Shown here piece after piece: positions 43,661-51,594 of a stretch of 64,000 bases of DNA. Below the pieces are notes generated by a model that was given only the letters and a program-made list of their open reading frames with translations, did not search any database and was not told where the DNA came from. A program made the translations under genes and the position numbers. The stretch comes from Ruminococcus sp. HUN007. GTDB lineage: Bacteria; Bacillota; Clostridia; Oscillospirales; Ruminococcaceae. The stretch is from NCBI RefSeq assembly GCF_000712055.1, contig NZ_JOOA01000002.1, positions 3,012,001 through 3,076,000 of the forward strand. The letters are read 5' to 3'. Numbering within the stretch: the stretch's first letter is position 1; every line of letters begins with the position of its first letter.

Positions 43661-44408
43661 ATGGGATTATTCAAAAGCATCGGAAGAGCATTTGGAAGAT
43701 GTGTTGAAAAAGTCGGCGACTTTTTTGGTAGTGAAAAAATCAGCAATGCTGGAAGAAGAATTCAAGAAGCTTGCGCTGAAAAAATAGCATCAGAAAAGTC
43801 TTATGATAAAAAAGAAGCAAATGTCTATACAACGGATAGATTAAATGAGATTTTAGTATCTTTTTCTGAAGGATATTTTCAACAGGCAACTACATATGAA
43901 AATGCAGCAATTAAATATGTAGAGGATTTTTATTCGCAGTTGATAGAAATGGTTGAGAGCTGTCCTACCAGTGTTCCTTATACTGCGAATTTGAATGCGT
44001 TAAAGAATGGACAAAAAAGAATTTCAAATGTTATCAGTGGAAGTATAAAAAATCCATTAGCCAAAAGAATGTCCATTGATGATTCAGAATGCCTGTCTAT
44101 TCTAAAAATGGAATCTGGATCTGAGAAGAGGGAGGCTATGACAAGGTTTTTCAAATAAAGTCATAAGTGAAGCACTGGATAATCTAGCTTGTAATGTTAA
44201 AAATTCTTTAAAAGAACAAACTGATGATATTGAAGAATACTTATGTAATATTTCAGAAAGTCAGGAAAAAGATCTTAAGAATCTTAAAGAAGCTTTTGAT
44301 AATATGATAGAATCCAGTAATTTGGAGCAAATTGATAGAGAGAGAAGCTGTATAAAGTCTATGTTGATTATAGAACAGGCAAACATAGTAAGCGAGTTAA
44401 TGGGTTAG
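43661..44408 (+). pseudogene. Coiled-coil partner protein B, frameshifted paralogue of A
   Basis: Begins six bases after gene A with AGGAG upstream. The N-terminus MGLFKSIGRAFGRCVEKVGDF is an amphipathic helix suited to membrane contact. The open frame stops early at TAA after TRFFK (44158). Deleting one A at about 44151 restores FFNKVISEALDN and runs to TAG at 44406, giving about 248 residues. The restored part matches gene A (FFSKVLKEAIDN). Two adjacent paralogues with lesions at the same kind of position suggest tandem duplication. Confidence 0.7.
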
Positions 44409-44421
44409 GGGGGGATTTATT

Positions 44422-45081
44422 ATGATCTTTGAATATGTGACGGTGGCGTTTTTGGTTATATTATTCTGTATTACAGTTTACATTATAAGAAAAATATCAA
44501 AAATCTATGATGATGCATTATTGGAAAAGAAAAAAGAAAGTCACTGCATTAATCAAAAACTGGTTGATATCTGCAAAATGTTGGATTCACTTCAGAATAG
44601 TTTAGATAAGGAAATGAGCAATTTGAATACTGTTCGATCCGAGATGAAAACTTATTATTTGGATGTCGTAAATAAATCCAACAAAAATAAAGAGAAAATA
44701 AATGATTGCCTTAAGCAAATAATGTCTACTCAAAGCTTCCAGACGCTAATTATCGATTCACTCAGCTCCGTAAATGGTACCCTTGAACTAATACAGAATA
44801 AGGTCGATGATGACTATATGCCAAATTTAACTTCAAATCTTGCTAAAATTGGTAACGATATCGAGAAATATAATTTGTATTATCATACTGAATTAAAGAA
44901 CTATAACAGAATTCTTAAATCAGTGGAAGATAAACTTGATTATGATAGCCTTAAAGAACGTTTAGAAACAGTAGCATCCAATAGCGAGAATTATTTATCC
45001 AACATCCAGGAAATCAAAACTCTGTTAAAAGTTGTTGCAGTAAATAATTTGATAAATGAAATATCTGTGGATAATAAATGA
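44422..45081 (+). CDS. Membrane-anchored coiled-coil protein, last gene of the operon
   Basis: 219 residues, intact. One N-terminal transmembrane helix (about 3-23, YVTVAFLVILFCITVYIIR) is followed by a basic stop and about 190 residues of coiled coil. The C-terminus LLKVVAVNNLINEISVDN resembles part of the first gene product. The arrangement suggests a membrane anchor or scaffold for the GTPase. GGGGGGG is eight bases before the ATG. It starts 14 bases after gene B. Confidence 0.7.
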   Translation: MIFEYVTVAFLVILFCITVYIIRKISKIYDDALLEKKKESHCINQKLVDICKMLDSLQNSLDKEMSNLNTVRSEMKTYYLDVVNKSNKNKEKINDCLKQIMSTQSFQTLIIDSLSSVNGTLELIQNKVDDDYMPNLTSNLAKIGNDIEKYNLYYHTELKNYNRILKSVEDKLDYDSLKERLETVASNSENYLSNIQEIKTLLKVVAVNNLINEISVDNK

Positions 45082-45145
45082 TAAATAATATTTCAAAGTG
45101 TGCATGTTAGTTAATGTAAGCTCCGTGGATATATTTTTAAGGTAA

Positions 45146-45204
45146 TTTGCGGTTCAGTCAGAACCGCAAATTTTATAATAGCAATGCCGAATTTATTCGG
45201 CATT
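45146..45204 (+). terminator. Two hairpins ending the dynamin-like operon
   Basis: TTTGCGGTTC AGTCA GAACCGCAAA followed by TTTT (45146-45174), then AATGCCGAAT / ATTCGGCATT (45183-45204). Confidence 0.8.
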
Positions 45205-45279
45205 ACCATTGTTTGAGAAACGAAAGCTGAATATTCGAGAGCAGCATTTTGCTTGAAATATTGCAGAAACAACATAAAG

Positions 45280-45307
45280 AAAAGGCATCCTTAGCGGGAT
45301 GCCTTTT
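45280..45307 (-). terminator. Terminator of the hip operon
   Basis: AAAAGGCATCC / GGATGCCTTTT; symmetric, so it works in both directions. It lies 16 bases beyond the leftward hipT stop. Confidence 0.75.
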
Positions 45308-45323
45308 CACGTATTCTGTTTCA

Positions 45324-46274
45324 TTATTTTGGTCTGAGAACCGATACTCGTTCAGATATAAGTGCAATGAAATCTTCCTTCATAGTATCCGGAAGCAGTG
45401 ATTCTTTTGCCATTTTGATAAACACGTTTTCAAGCGAAATGACTTTGTTTATTATCTTTTCTGCTGCTTTTTGCGGTATATCGCAGTTGTCGGCGAAAAC
45501 GAGGAAATCCTTGCGGCGAAGATTCTTTTTCTTGCCGTTTAAAGTCAGTGCGGTCTGTTCCTTATCTTCGGGCATTACTATATTGACCGGAAGAAGGTCG
45601 TAAGCAGGGGAGAGAATATATTCTTTACTTCCGGGAGCGGTTTCAATAAGAGAGAAATTCTTTAAGTGCATATCTGAATTGCCGGAAATGAAGAAGAACA
45701 CAAGCCTTATAAATAGTTCTGTCAGATCGAGTACCGGTCTTGAAGAGTATTTTTCAATTATTTTTGCGCAGCGTTCATACGATCCTTTGTATTTATCCTG
45801 TGTAAGACGAAGGTTAAGCTGGCAGAAATCCTCCATTGCATACATGTCAGTTATTTTGCCTTTTTTAAAAACACGGTCGGTACGTCTGGTGATGTATGCA
45901 TATTCATCTTCAATGGTCAGAAGTCCGTGAGGAACAGTGTTTATTCCGCACTTTTCCGCCATGGACATTACAAGATGTTCTGACTCCGGAAGTGCGGTGA
46001 AATCTGAAACCTGTGGTTTGAGGATGAATCCGGTAGGGTAGTCCACAAGTGTGAGTCTTGGCTTTGATTCGGAAAACAGGTGAAGTGAAAGTTTTTTCTG
46101 AACTCCCGGTATGGTAAGACCTTTTTGTATTGTTTCATTTACAAGGAGTTCAAGTGATTTCTCGCTTATTTCTATTTCAGGTATTGTTTCTGTTCCGAAA
46201 AATGAACGTATGCATTTTCTGTGCCAGAAAGATTCATCTTCGGAAAGAGTTCTTCCGCAGCATAAGCAATTCAT
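45324..46274 (-). CDS. hipT: HipT-type toxin kinase
   Basis: 316 residues, the kinase core of the HipA family without the N-subdomain. An N-terminal CLCCGRTL...HRKC could bind zinc. The loop IPGVQKKLSL (about 55-64) occupies the place of the HipA gly-rich/auto-phosphorylation region. The catalytic GNSDMHLKNFS (Asp201, Asn206) and metal-binding YDLLP (Asp226) are intact. Known HipA/HipT kinases phosphorylate aminoacyl-tRNA synthetases (GltX or TrpS) and stop growth. It overlaps hipS by four bases. With separate hipB and hipS this is the tripartite HipBST layout. Confidence 0.88.
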   Translation of the reverse strand: MNCLCCGRTLSEDESFWHRKCIRSFFGTETIPEIEISEKSLELLVNETIQKGLTIPGVQKKLSLHLFSESKPRLTLVDYPTGFILKPQVSDFTALPESEHLVMSMAEKCGINTVPHGLLTIEDEYAYITRRTDRVFKKGKITDMYAMEDFCQLNLRLTQDKYKGSYERCAKIIEKYSSRPVLDLTELFIRLVFFFISGNSDMHLKNFSLIETAPGSKEYILSPAYDLLPVNIVMPEDKEQTALTLNGKKKNLRRKDFLVFADNCDIPQKAAEKIINKVISLENVFIKMAKESLLPDTMKEDFIALISERVSVLRPK

Positions 46275-46600
46275 GACTTTTCACTCCTTATACTTACATT
46301 CCCGATACTGTCTCTGCAGGCTGCAAGAAGCAGTCCGAAACGGTCGTTTCTGTCTATTTTCCAGTTTCGGCTTACAATGTCAAGAAGCCATCCTTCCGGT
46401 ATGAGTCCGTCGAAAAAAGGAAACAGCGTTCCGGATGTGTATTTTTCATTCTGTAAAGGAAGTGTCAGTGAAACAGGCAGCGGTTTTTCTGATGTGAGAT
46501 ATTCTTTGTCGTATTCAAAGAGATATCCGTCATCAGTTTCAGACAATGTTCCGGCGAAAATATTCCTGATATAAACAAAGGCGGTTCTGTACACTGTCAT
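46271..46600 (-). CDS. hipS: HipS-type small antitoxin (HipA N-subdomain-1 homologue)
   Basis: 109 residues. It matches the N-terminal subdomain of HipA as a free protein (AGTLSETDDGYLFEYDKEYL, then PVSLTLPLQNEKY and FFDGLIPEGWLLDIV). In the HipBST system this small protein is the antitoxin, while HipB boosts repression. It overlaps both neighbours by four bases, showing tight translational coupling. Confidence 0.85.
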   Translation of the reverse strand: MTVYRTAFVYIRNIFAGTLSETDDGYLFEYDKEYLTSEKPLPVSLTLPLQNEKYTSGTLFPFFDGLIPEGWLLDIVSRNWKIDRNDRFGLLLAACRDSIGNVSIRSEKS

Positions 46601-46800
46601 TTTCTATCCATCCTTCCCGGTACAGCTTCCATTCCGAACATTGCAAGCGCCTGATTTACCTTATCCATTCTTACAGTCGGTTTACCCTGTTCGAGTTCGC
46701 GTACAAAGCGTAATCCAAGTCCGGAACGCATTGCGAATTCCTCCTGGGTAAGACCGGCTTCTTTTCTTTTTTGCTTTATAAATTCAGCTATCTTATTCAT
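46597..46800 (-). CDS. hipB: HipB-type HTH repressor
   Basis: 67 residues with an XRE-type HTH over nearly its whole length (IKQKRKEAGLTQEEFAMRSG, then FVRELEQGKPTVRMDKVNQAL). It is the promoter-proximal gene of the hip operon. Four operator-like palindromes lie directly upstream, as expected for autorepression. The -10 is so close to the ATG that the message may be almost leaderless, and no Shine-Dalgarno is visible. Confidence 0.9.
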   Translation of the reverse strand: MNKIAEFIKQKRKEAGLTQEEFAMRSGLGLRFVRELEQGKPTVRMDKVNQALAMFGMEAVPGRMDRK

Positions 46801-46804
46801 ATTT

Positions 46805-46836
46805 ATTATATTATACCCTTTCGGTTATAATGTCAA
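46805..46836 (-). promoter_or_regulatory. hip operon promoter, overlapped by operator 1
   Basis: TTGACA at 46831-46836 (leftward). TATAAT-like hexamers follow at 46810-46815 and 46805-46810. Operator 1 fills the gap between -35 and -10. Confidence 0.65.
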
Positions 46837-46953
46837 GTGAAAACAGTAGATTTATACCCTATCGGTTATAAAATGACGTTCCGGATGCTGTTTTATACCC
46901 GTTCGGTTATAAATCGATGTGCTAAAGCTAAATTTATACCCTTAAGGGTGTAA
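46811..46953. promoter_or_regulatory. Four HipB-type operators at exact 41-bp spacing
   Basis: TTATACCC-N4-GGTTATAA occurs at 46811-46830, 46852-46871 and 46893-46912, and a variant, TTATACCCTTAAGGGTGTAA, at 46934-46953. Start-to-start distance is 41 bases each time, about four helical turns, so all sites face the same side of DNA. Site 4 overlaps the end of the neighbouring ATPase gene. Confidence 0.88.
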
Positions 46954-48317
46954 ATAAAGCTTATCCCCATCTATAAGAACAAAACCATCAGTTTCGCTGA
47001 AGTCAAATCCGCCGGTACAGACAAAGCCGGTTTCAGAAACGTTTATACCTTTTATATCTTCAAGCTGGGATTTTTCTTTACGGCATTCTTCGAGTGTCAT
47101 AGGTCTGTCGAAGTATTTGCATTCGTAGAAATCAAATTTTTCTCCGCGTCTGATTACACAGTCGAACTCGCCGTTTGTCCTTGTTGCTGGATCGTCGTAC
47201 CAGTAGCTGCCGAAATCGTCTATGTCAGGATATATGCCGAGTACGGCTGCTCTGTGAAAATACTGCAGAGTGATGCCTTCAAGACGTCTGCTTATGAACT
47301 GTTCGATCACGGCAGAGATATTACGGTTATAATACTGTTCTTCGCCTATACGTGCGATAGTTCCAGTTTTACCGAAAATGAAAGTGAAGTAAAAGCGCAT
47401 CAGATTATCCACTATCTCGTAGAACTGCTTTTTACTGTCGTTTCGGCGGTTGATGGGTTCAGTTTTCTGAATTGTTTCCATGTCAAGAAGTATCTTAAGC
47501 TGTTTGTCTAAAAGCCCGGTTTCAGTTTTCACGACCATATCCCTTAACTCACTGTAACGTTTTTTTGCCGTTACCGATGATCTCAAGTATTCTGGCGTCA
47601 AAAGTTTTCTGTATTTCCTTAAGCATAATATTTTCAATATGCGATCTGATGATCCCTGTTTCAGGCAAAAGAAGATGTTCTATATTATTACGGATCGTCA
47701 GTGATGTATCCAGATTTTCCAGAACATAAGGGCTTCCTCCGAAAACTGCGTAGAATGCGACCTTATCTCTTACCGGAAGATCAGGGTAGAACTTTGCCGC
47801 ATCTAGATAGTCGAAATCGCGTATATGCTGGATCAGTGAAAATCTTCCGAACAGCGGATTGCCTTCTTCGAGCAGTTCCTTCATGATTGTGATATATGAA
47901 CCGCAGAGAATCAGTTTTACATTTTCAGGCAGCCTGTCTATAAAAGACTGCATATAGGAATCGACTTCATTTTTCTTTTTCGTTTGTTTGAGATAAGGAT
48001 ATTCGTCTATGATAAGCAGGATTTTTTTTATCCTGTGTTTTCAGATAATCGAGCATGTCAAAAAGTGAACTGAAACGAATATCCGGAAGACCAAGTCCTT
48101 CTGAAACACTCTGATAGATAAGTTCAAGATTTCCCTCAAACGTGCTTGTGACACACATATAGTTGATCACAACACCGTCAAAGCTCTTTGCGGCTTCTTT
48201 TATCAGAGTGGATTTTCCGACTCTGCGCTTTCCGTAGACAAGTACAGCAGTCTTTCGTTTCCATGCTGAAAGTTCAGATTTAAGCTGAGCAAGTTCCTTT
48301 TCTCTGCCGATAAACAT
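46942..48317 (-). pseudogene. AAA ATPase of the archaeal ATPase_2/DUF234 type, two frameshifts
   Basis: The N-terminal piece starts MFIGREKELAQLKSEL with Walker A GKRRVGKST. It loses frame at eight A near 48024; with seven it reads KKILLIIDEYPYLKQ, restoring Walker B. The middle piece continues to GNGKK and breaks again at seven A near 47560; with six it reads GNGKKRYSELRDMV. It then continues into a C-terminal domain with a nuclease-like core (GEFDCVIRRGEKFDFYECKYF). The repaired protein would be about 458 residues. Such ATPases are common in accessory DNA; function is unclear. Confidence 0.85.
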
Positions 48318-48496
48318 AGGATCACTTCTTTCCGAAATTTTCTTTTTATGATAGTTTACTGTTATTATAACATGGTTAGAATAAAAAAAACAAGTTTACT
48401 GAAAATATTTTCACTGAAAAATTATTCAGTAAAAATTTCATTGAAATCTCAGCGTTAATATGATATGATTTTTTTGTGAATCCGGCATTCTTTTGG

Positions 48497-48605
48497 GGAA
48501 ACACTGATTAAATCGGAAATCCGGCTTCGCCGGATTTCCGGGGGTGGGATTTGCGGGGCTTCGCCCCGGAGCCCCATGCTGATTTATGAATAAATCAGCG
48601 TTTCC
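48497..48605 (-). repeat. 110-bp dispersed element, copy 5 (inverted)
   Basis: A full-length copy: GGAAACACTGATT end, GGAAATCCGGC / GCCGGATTTCC hairpin, CGGGGCTTCGCCCCG hairpin, palindrome, AATCAGCGTTTCC end. It lies just upstream of surE. The rest of 48318-48496 is AT-rich with no gene. Confidence 0.95.
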
Positions 48606-48642
48606 TTAGAATGCCAAGCAATCGACAGAAAGGCAGATAATA

Positions 48643-49374
48643 ATGAATCTCACAGACAAGGAAAGACTTATTCTTATTACCAACGATGACGGAATAGAGG
48701 CACCCGGAATAAAGAAACTTGCGGAGACTGCGGCGGGGTACGGGCAGGTTTATGTTATTGCTCCGGACGGGCAGAGGAGTGCAATGTCTCACAGTATCAC
48801 ATGCAGGGAAGCTTTGCGGTTGAAGGAATACTATCTTCAAATAGACGGGGTAAAAGCGTTTGCATGTTCAGGAACTCCGGCGGACTGTGTTCTTGTCGGG
48901 ATAAAAAAGATTCTTCCGCGGAAACCGGATCATGTTTTTTCCGGTATCAATTTCGGCTTTAATATTTCCGCAGATATACAGTATTCCGGTACAGCAGGTG
49001 CAGCACTTGAAGGAGCGTTTCTCGGCATCCGTTCTGCTGCATTTTCGACCGGGACGCTGCCGTGCACCGAAGTATGCGACAGATATCTGGCAGAGACAAT
49101 AGAGTTCTGTCTTCAGAACGCACCGGAAAATGATCAGATCTGGAATATCAATTTTCCGGACTGTCCTCTTGGCGAGTGTAAGGGGATAATGAAAAATACA
49201 AGAGTCTATACCGGACCGTTCTATGACGATACGTATACCGAGGAAACATCCGAAAGCGGTGAAAAGCTGTACAGAATCTCGACAAAGCGCATATGGGCAG
49301 CTCCGCCGGACACAGATCTCGGTGCGATCACTGCTAATTACGTATCGATCGGTACGGTAAGCAATATAAGGTGA
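48643..49374 (+). CDS. surE: 5'/3'-nucleotidase SurE
   Basis: 243 residues. Starts with the metal-binding ITNDDGIEAPGI near the N-terminus, then APDGQRSAMSHSIT, CSGTPADCV and SGINFGFNISADIQYSGTAGAALEG, all SurE signatures. It dephosphorylates nucleoside monophosphates and is linked to stationary-phase survival. The ATG has GAAAGGCAG upstream. Length is slightly short of some homologues but complete. It is preceded by copy 5 of the dispersed element and followed by a second repeat family. Confidence 0.93.
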   Translation: MNLTDKERLILITNDDGIEAPGIKKLAETAAGYGQVYVIAPDGQRSAMSHSITCREALRLKEYYLQIDGVKAFACSGTPADCVLVGIKKILPRKPDHVFSGINFGFNISADIQYSGTAGAALEGAFLGIRSAAFSTGTLPCTEVCDRYLAETIEFCLQNAPENDQIWNINFPDCPLGECKGIMKNTRVYTGPFYDDTYTEETSESGEKLYRISTKRIWAAPPDTDLGAITANYVSIGTVSNIR

Positions 49375-49380
49375 AACAGC

Positions 49381-49485
49381 ACGCCGCAGGCGTACCGCTG
49401 AAAAGGTGGTGCCTGCGGCACAATAGAAAATTCAGATGCACAGAGTGCATCTGAATTTGGAAATACTTCATGCCCTGTACTTTAG
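49381..49485 (+). repeat. Second dispersed repeat family, copy A
   Basis: Hairpin 1 is GCCGCAGGC ... GCCTGCGGC. Hairpin 2 is AATTCAGATGC ... GCATCTGAATT. The conserved tail GGAAATACTTCATGCCCTGT and ACTTTAG follows. Copy B is at 53230. Confidence 0.85.
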
Positions 49486-49513
49486 GACAGTAGGCATATA
49501 GTGCATAACATTA

Positions 49514-49556
49514 GATGAGGGATATGACCTTTCGAAATAAAGGCATATCCCTTTTC
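49514..49556 (+). terminator. Terminator-like hairpin after surE
   Basis: GGGATATGACCTTT / AAAGGCATATCCC followed by TTTTC. Confidence 0.7.
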
Positions 49557-49598
49557 ATATATAGAATCTCAGCAAATGTAAATTTTCTGTGAACTCTA

Positions 49599-49627
49599 TT
49601 GATTGATATCATATTTGAGAATATAAT
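49599..49627 (+). promoter_or_regulatory. Promoter of the HTH regulator operon
   Basis: TTGATT, 17 bases and TATAAT, 26 bases before the start codon. Confidence 0.6.
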
Positions 49628-49652
49628 ATATATTGAGAAAGGTGGTAATGTA

Positions 49653-50159
49653 ATGAAACTATCCGATGTTATCACAAACCCTGTAAGAATGAAGATATTA
49701 CAGTTCCTACAGATAAAAGGTGATGCAACAACAAAACAGATCTGCGAAGAATTGCCTGATGTTCCGCAGCCTACGCTTTATCGACATATCAATTATCTTC
49801 TGAAGGAGGAGGTATTGATCGTCAAGTCGGAGCGCAAAGTGCGCGGAAGTCTGGAAAGGCTTTTGGCACTAAATGAGACTAAATTTACTGGAAATGCCGA
49901 TATTGCCGACAGTGCATATCAGTTCCTCATGGCACTGTACGGCAGTTTCCAAAGATACAGTGATAAAGAAAATGCTGATCCGTATGCCGATATGCTGTCC
50001 CTGCGGACTTATATGCTCACTCTGACCGATGAGAGCTATGCTGACTTTTTTAAGGAGCTTCGGGAAGTCATTGAAAAATACAGCAAACCGCAGGACGGCG
50101 GAAAAAGCAGGAGCTTATCTGTGATCTCCGCACCTGTTACAGAGGAGGAAAAGAAATGA
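49653..50159 (+). CDS. Winged-helix transcriptional regulator
   Basis: About 168 residues. The N-terminal winged helix is ArsR-like (VITNPVRMKILQFLQIKGDAT, then QPTLYRHINYLLKEEVLIVKSE with the wing). The C-terminal half is helical and could bind a ligand or dimerise. AAAGGTGG precedes the ATG at 49653. It overlaps the next gene by four bases. The order regulator - CPBP membrane protein - hydrolase suggests a small self-regulated operon. Confidence 0.8.
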   Translation: MKLSDVITNPVRMKILQFLQIKGDATTKQICEELPDVPQPTLYRHINYLLKEEVLIVKSERKVRGSLERLLALNETKFTGNADIADSAYQFLMALYGSFQRYSDKENADPYADMLSLRTYMLTLTDESYADFFKELREVIEKYSKPQDGGKSRSLSVISAPVTEEEKK

Positions 50160-50347
50160 AAAAAATCAGAAAAGCCCTGGTATTCACATTATGTCTGCTG
50201 CCGGTCGCCGCTGTCGGCAGTTGGTTCACGGCACAGATGACCAGATGCTTTTTGATGAACGGTGCATTTGGTATCGTATTCGGACGGCTTTACCACAAAT
50301 ACGGCATACAGTATGCAATGATTGCACATATGCTGATTGTTTTATGA
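50156..50347 (+). pseudogene. Remnant of a CPBP-family membrane protease, middle deleted
   Basis: Only 63 codons remain. A signal-anchor-like N-terminus (KALVFTLCLLPVAAVGSWFTA) runs straight into GIVFGRLYHKYGIQYAMIAHM. The latter is the C-terminal motif of CPBP (CAAX/bacteriocin-processing) proteins, whose normal length is about 200-300. The catalytic EExxxR motif is missing, so this is an internal deletion. It overlaps the regulator gene. Confidence 0.7.
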
Positions 50348-50357
50348 GGTGAATGAT

Positions 50358-51304
50358 ATGGAGATCAATGAAAAAGAAGTCATGATAAAGGGTAATTTTC
50401 CGATTGCAGCAACTGTGACATATACGGACGAAAGAAAAAAATCACCCGCTGTTGTTATCATCATGGGAACAGGCAAGCTTGACCGTGACGGAAACGGTCT
50501 CGGGTTTCATTCAGATATGTACAAAGACCTTGCCCATAAATTTGCGGAATACGGCTTTGTATCCGCACGCTATGACAAGCGCGGTACGCATAAATCTGGA
50601 GGAAATTTCAACGCCGCAGGGCTTTCCGACCTCGTAAGCGACGCAGTGGCTGTAGTTCGCTATCTGAAAAAAACAGCCATTTGTTGATGAAAACAGAATC
50701 ATCGTCTGCGGTCACAGCGAAGGAACGCAGATTGCAACTCTTGTTACGGAAAAAGAAGAGACGGCAGGACTTATTCTGCTCGGCGGTGCGGGAATGTGTA
50801 CGAAGGACGCTCTGTATTATCAGAACACCCTCCTGGCTGATGAAGTATCTGATGCCAAGGGCTTGCTGGGTGCGATACTGAGAAAGTCGTTCAAGCTTGA
50901 CAAACAGCTTGCTATGATAGATGATATGTTTGAGAAAAGCAAAGAGACAACCAAAGAAAAGGTGTATGTCAATGGCGCCGGAATGCCTGCGAAATGGCTG
51001 AGAGAACACGATGCTTATACATCGGAGGATTATGCCGAAATACTGAAAAGATACGGCAAGCCTGTTCTTGCCATAACGGGAAAGGCTGATTTTCAGGCGG
51101 AGTTCCATAAGCTTGATGCACTTTCGGGAGAAAAGCACATAACCTGTTTTGCTCCAGAAAAAACTGACGCATATCTTAAGATGCTGTGACAGAGATGCCA
51201 GCATACTGAATGCTAAAAAGCTATACAAAGAGCTAATAAAAAAGCCCTTGGACGAAAATATGCTTGGTATCATTAAAGACTGGCTTTCAGGTTTTGAATC
51301 ATGA
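50358..51304 (+). pseudogene. Alpha/beta hydrolase, frameshifted
   Basis: The N-terminal part contains PAVVIIMGTGKLDRDGNG and FVSARYDKRGTHKSGG. The frame fails at seven A near 50672; with six A it reads YLKKQPFVDENRIIVCGHSEGTQ, which restores the nucleophile elbow GHSEG. The piece from about 50670 runs to a TGA at 51187. A further stretch in the next frame (RDASILNAKKLYKELIKKPL ... SGFES) continues to 51304, so a second lesion probably lies near 51187. The repaired protein would be about 315 residues. GAGGTGA precedes the ATG. Confidence 0.8.
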
Positions 51305-51339
51305 GGAAGTTGCGTGGTCATTATCGTGAGGAGTGTTGA

Positions 51340-51480
51340 AGAAAAATCCAGACAGCTCGCAGAAACGACATAACGCCGCCCGATTCAAGGGCTGCGATAT
51401 TTTCATCGGCTCTGCCCATACCTCTGATAGCCTTCCACGGAGCTTCTTTCTTTTCAGGTGCTTTATACCGGGCACTGAAG
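51340..51480 (-). pseudogene. Possible leftward gene fragment
   Basis: About 48 open codons without a start or ribosome site, reading RYKAPEKKEAPWKAIRGMGR and onward to FLRAVWIFL. The composition looks protein-like but I do not recognise it. The rest of 51305-51594 shows nothing more than a promoter-like AT-rich stretch before the next gene. Confidence 0.25.
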
Positions 51481-51594
51481 CTTTCTGAAATCAAGGCTTA
51501 TGCCGGAATATCGGACGAAAATATAAAATTGAATTTCGTGATTAATTATGGTATAATCAATGTAACTACAAATGACAGAAACGGCGGTGAATAA

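Noticed and set aside
40165..45307. Hairpins at 40165 and 45280 as attachment-site repeats flanking an integrated island
   Set aside because: They share only the GGCATCC/GGGATGCC-type core expected of terminators, and no integrase or tRNA gene is present.
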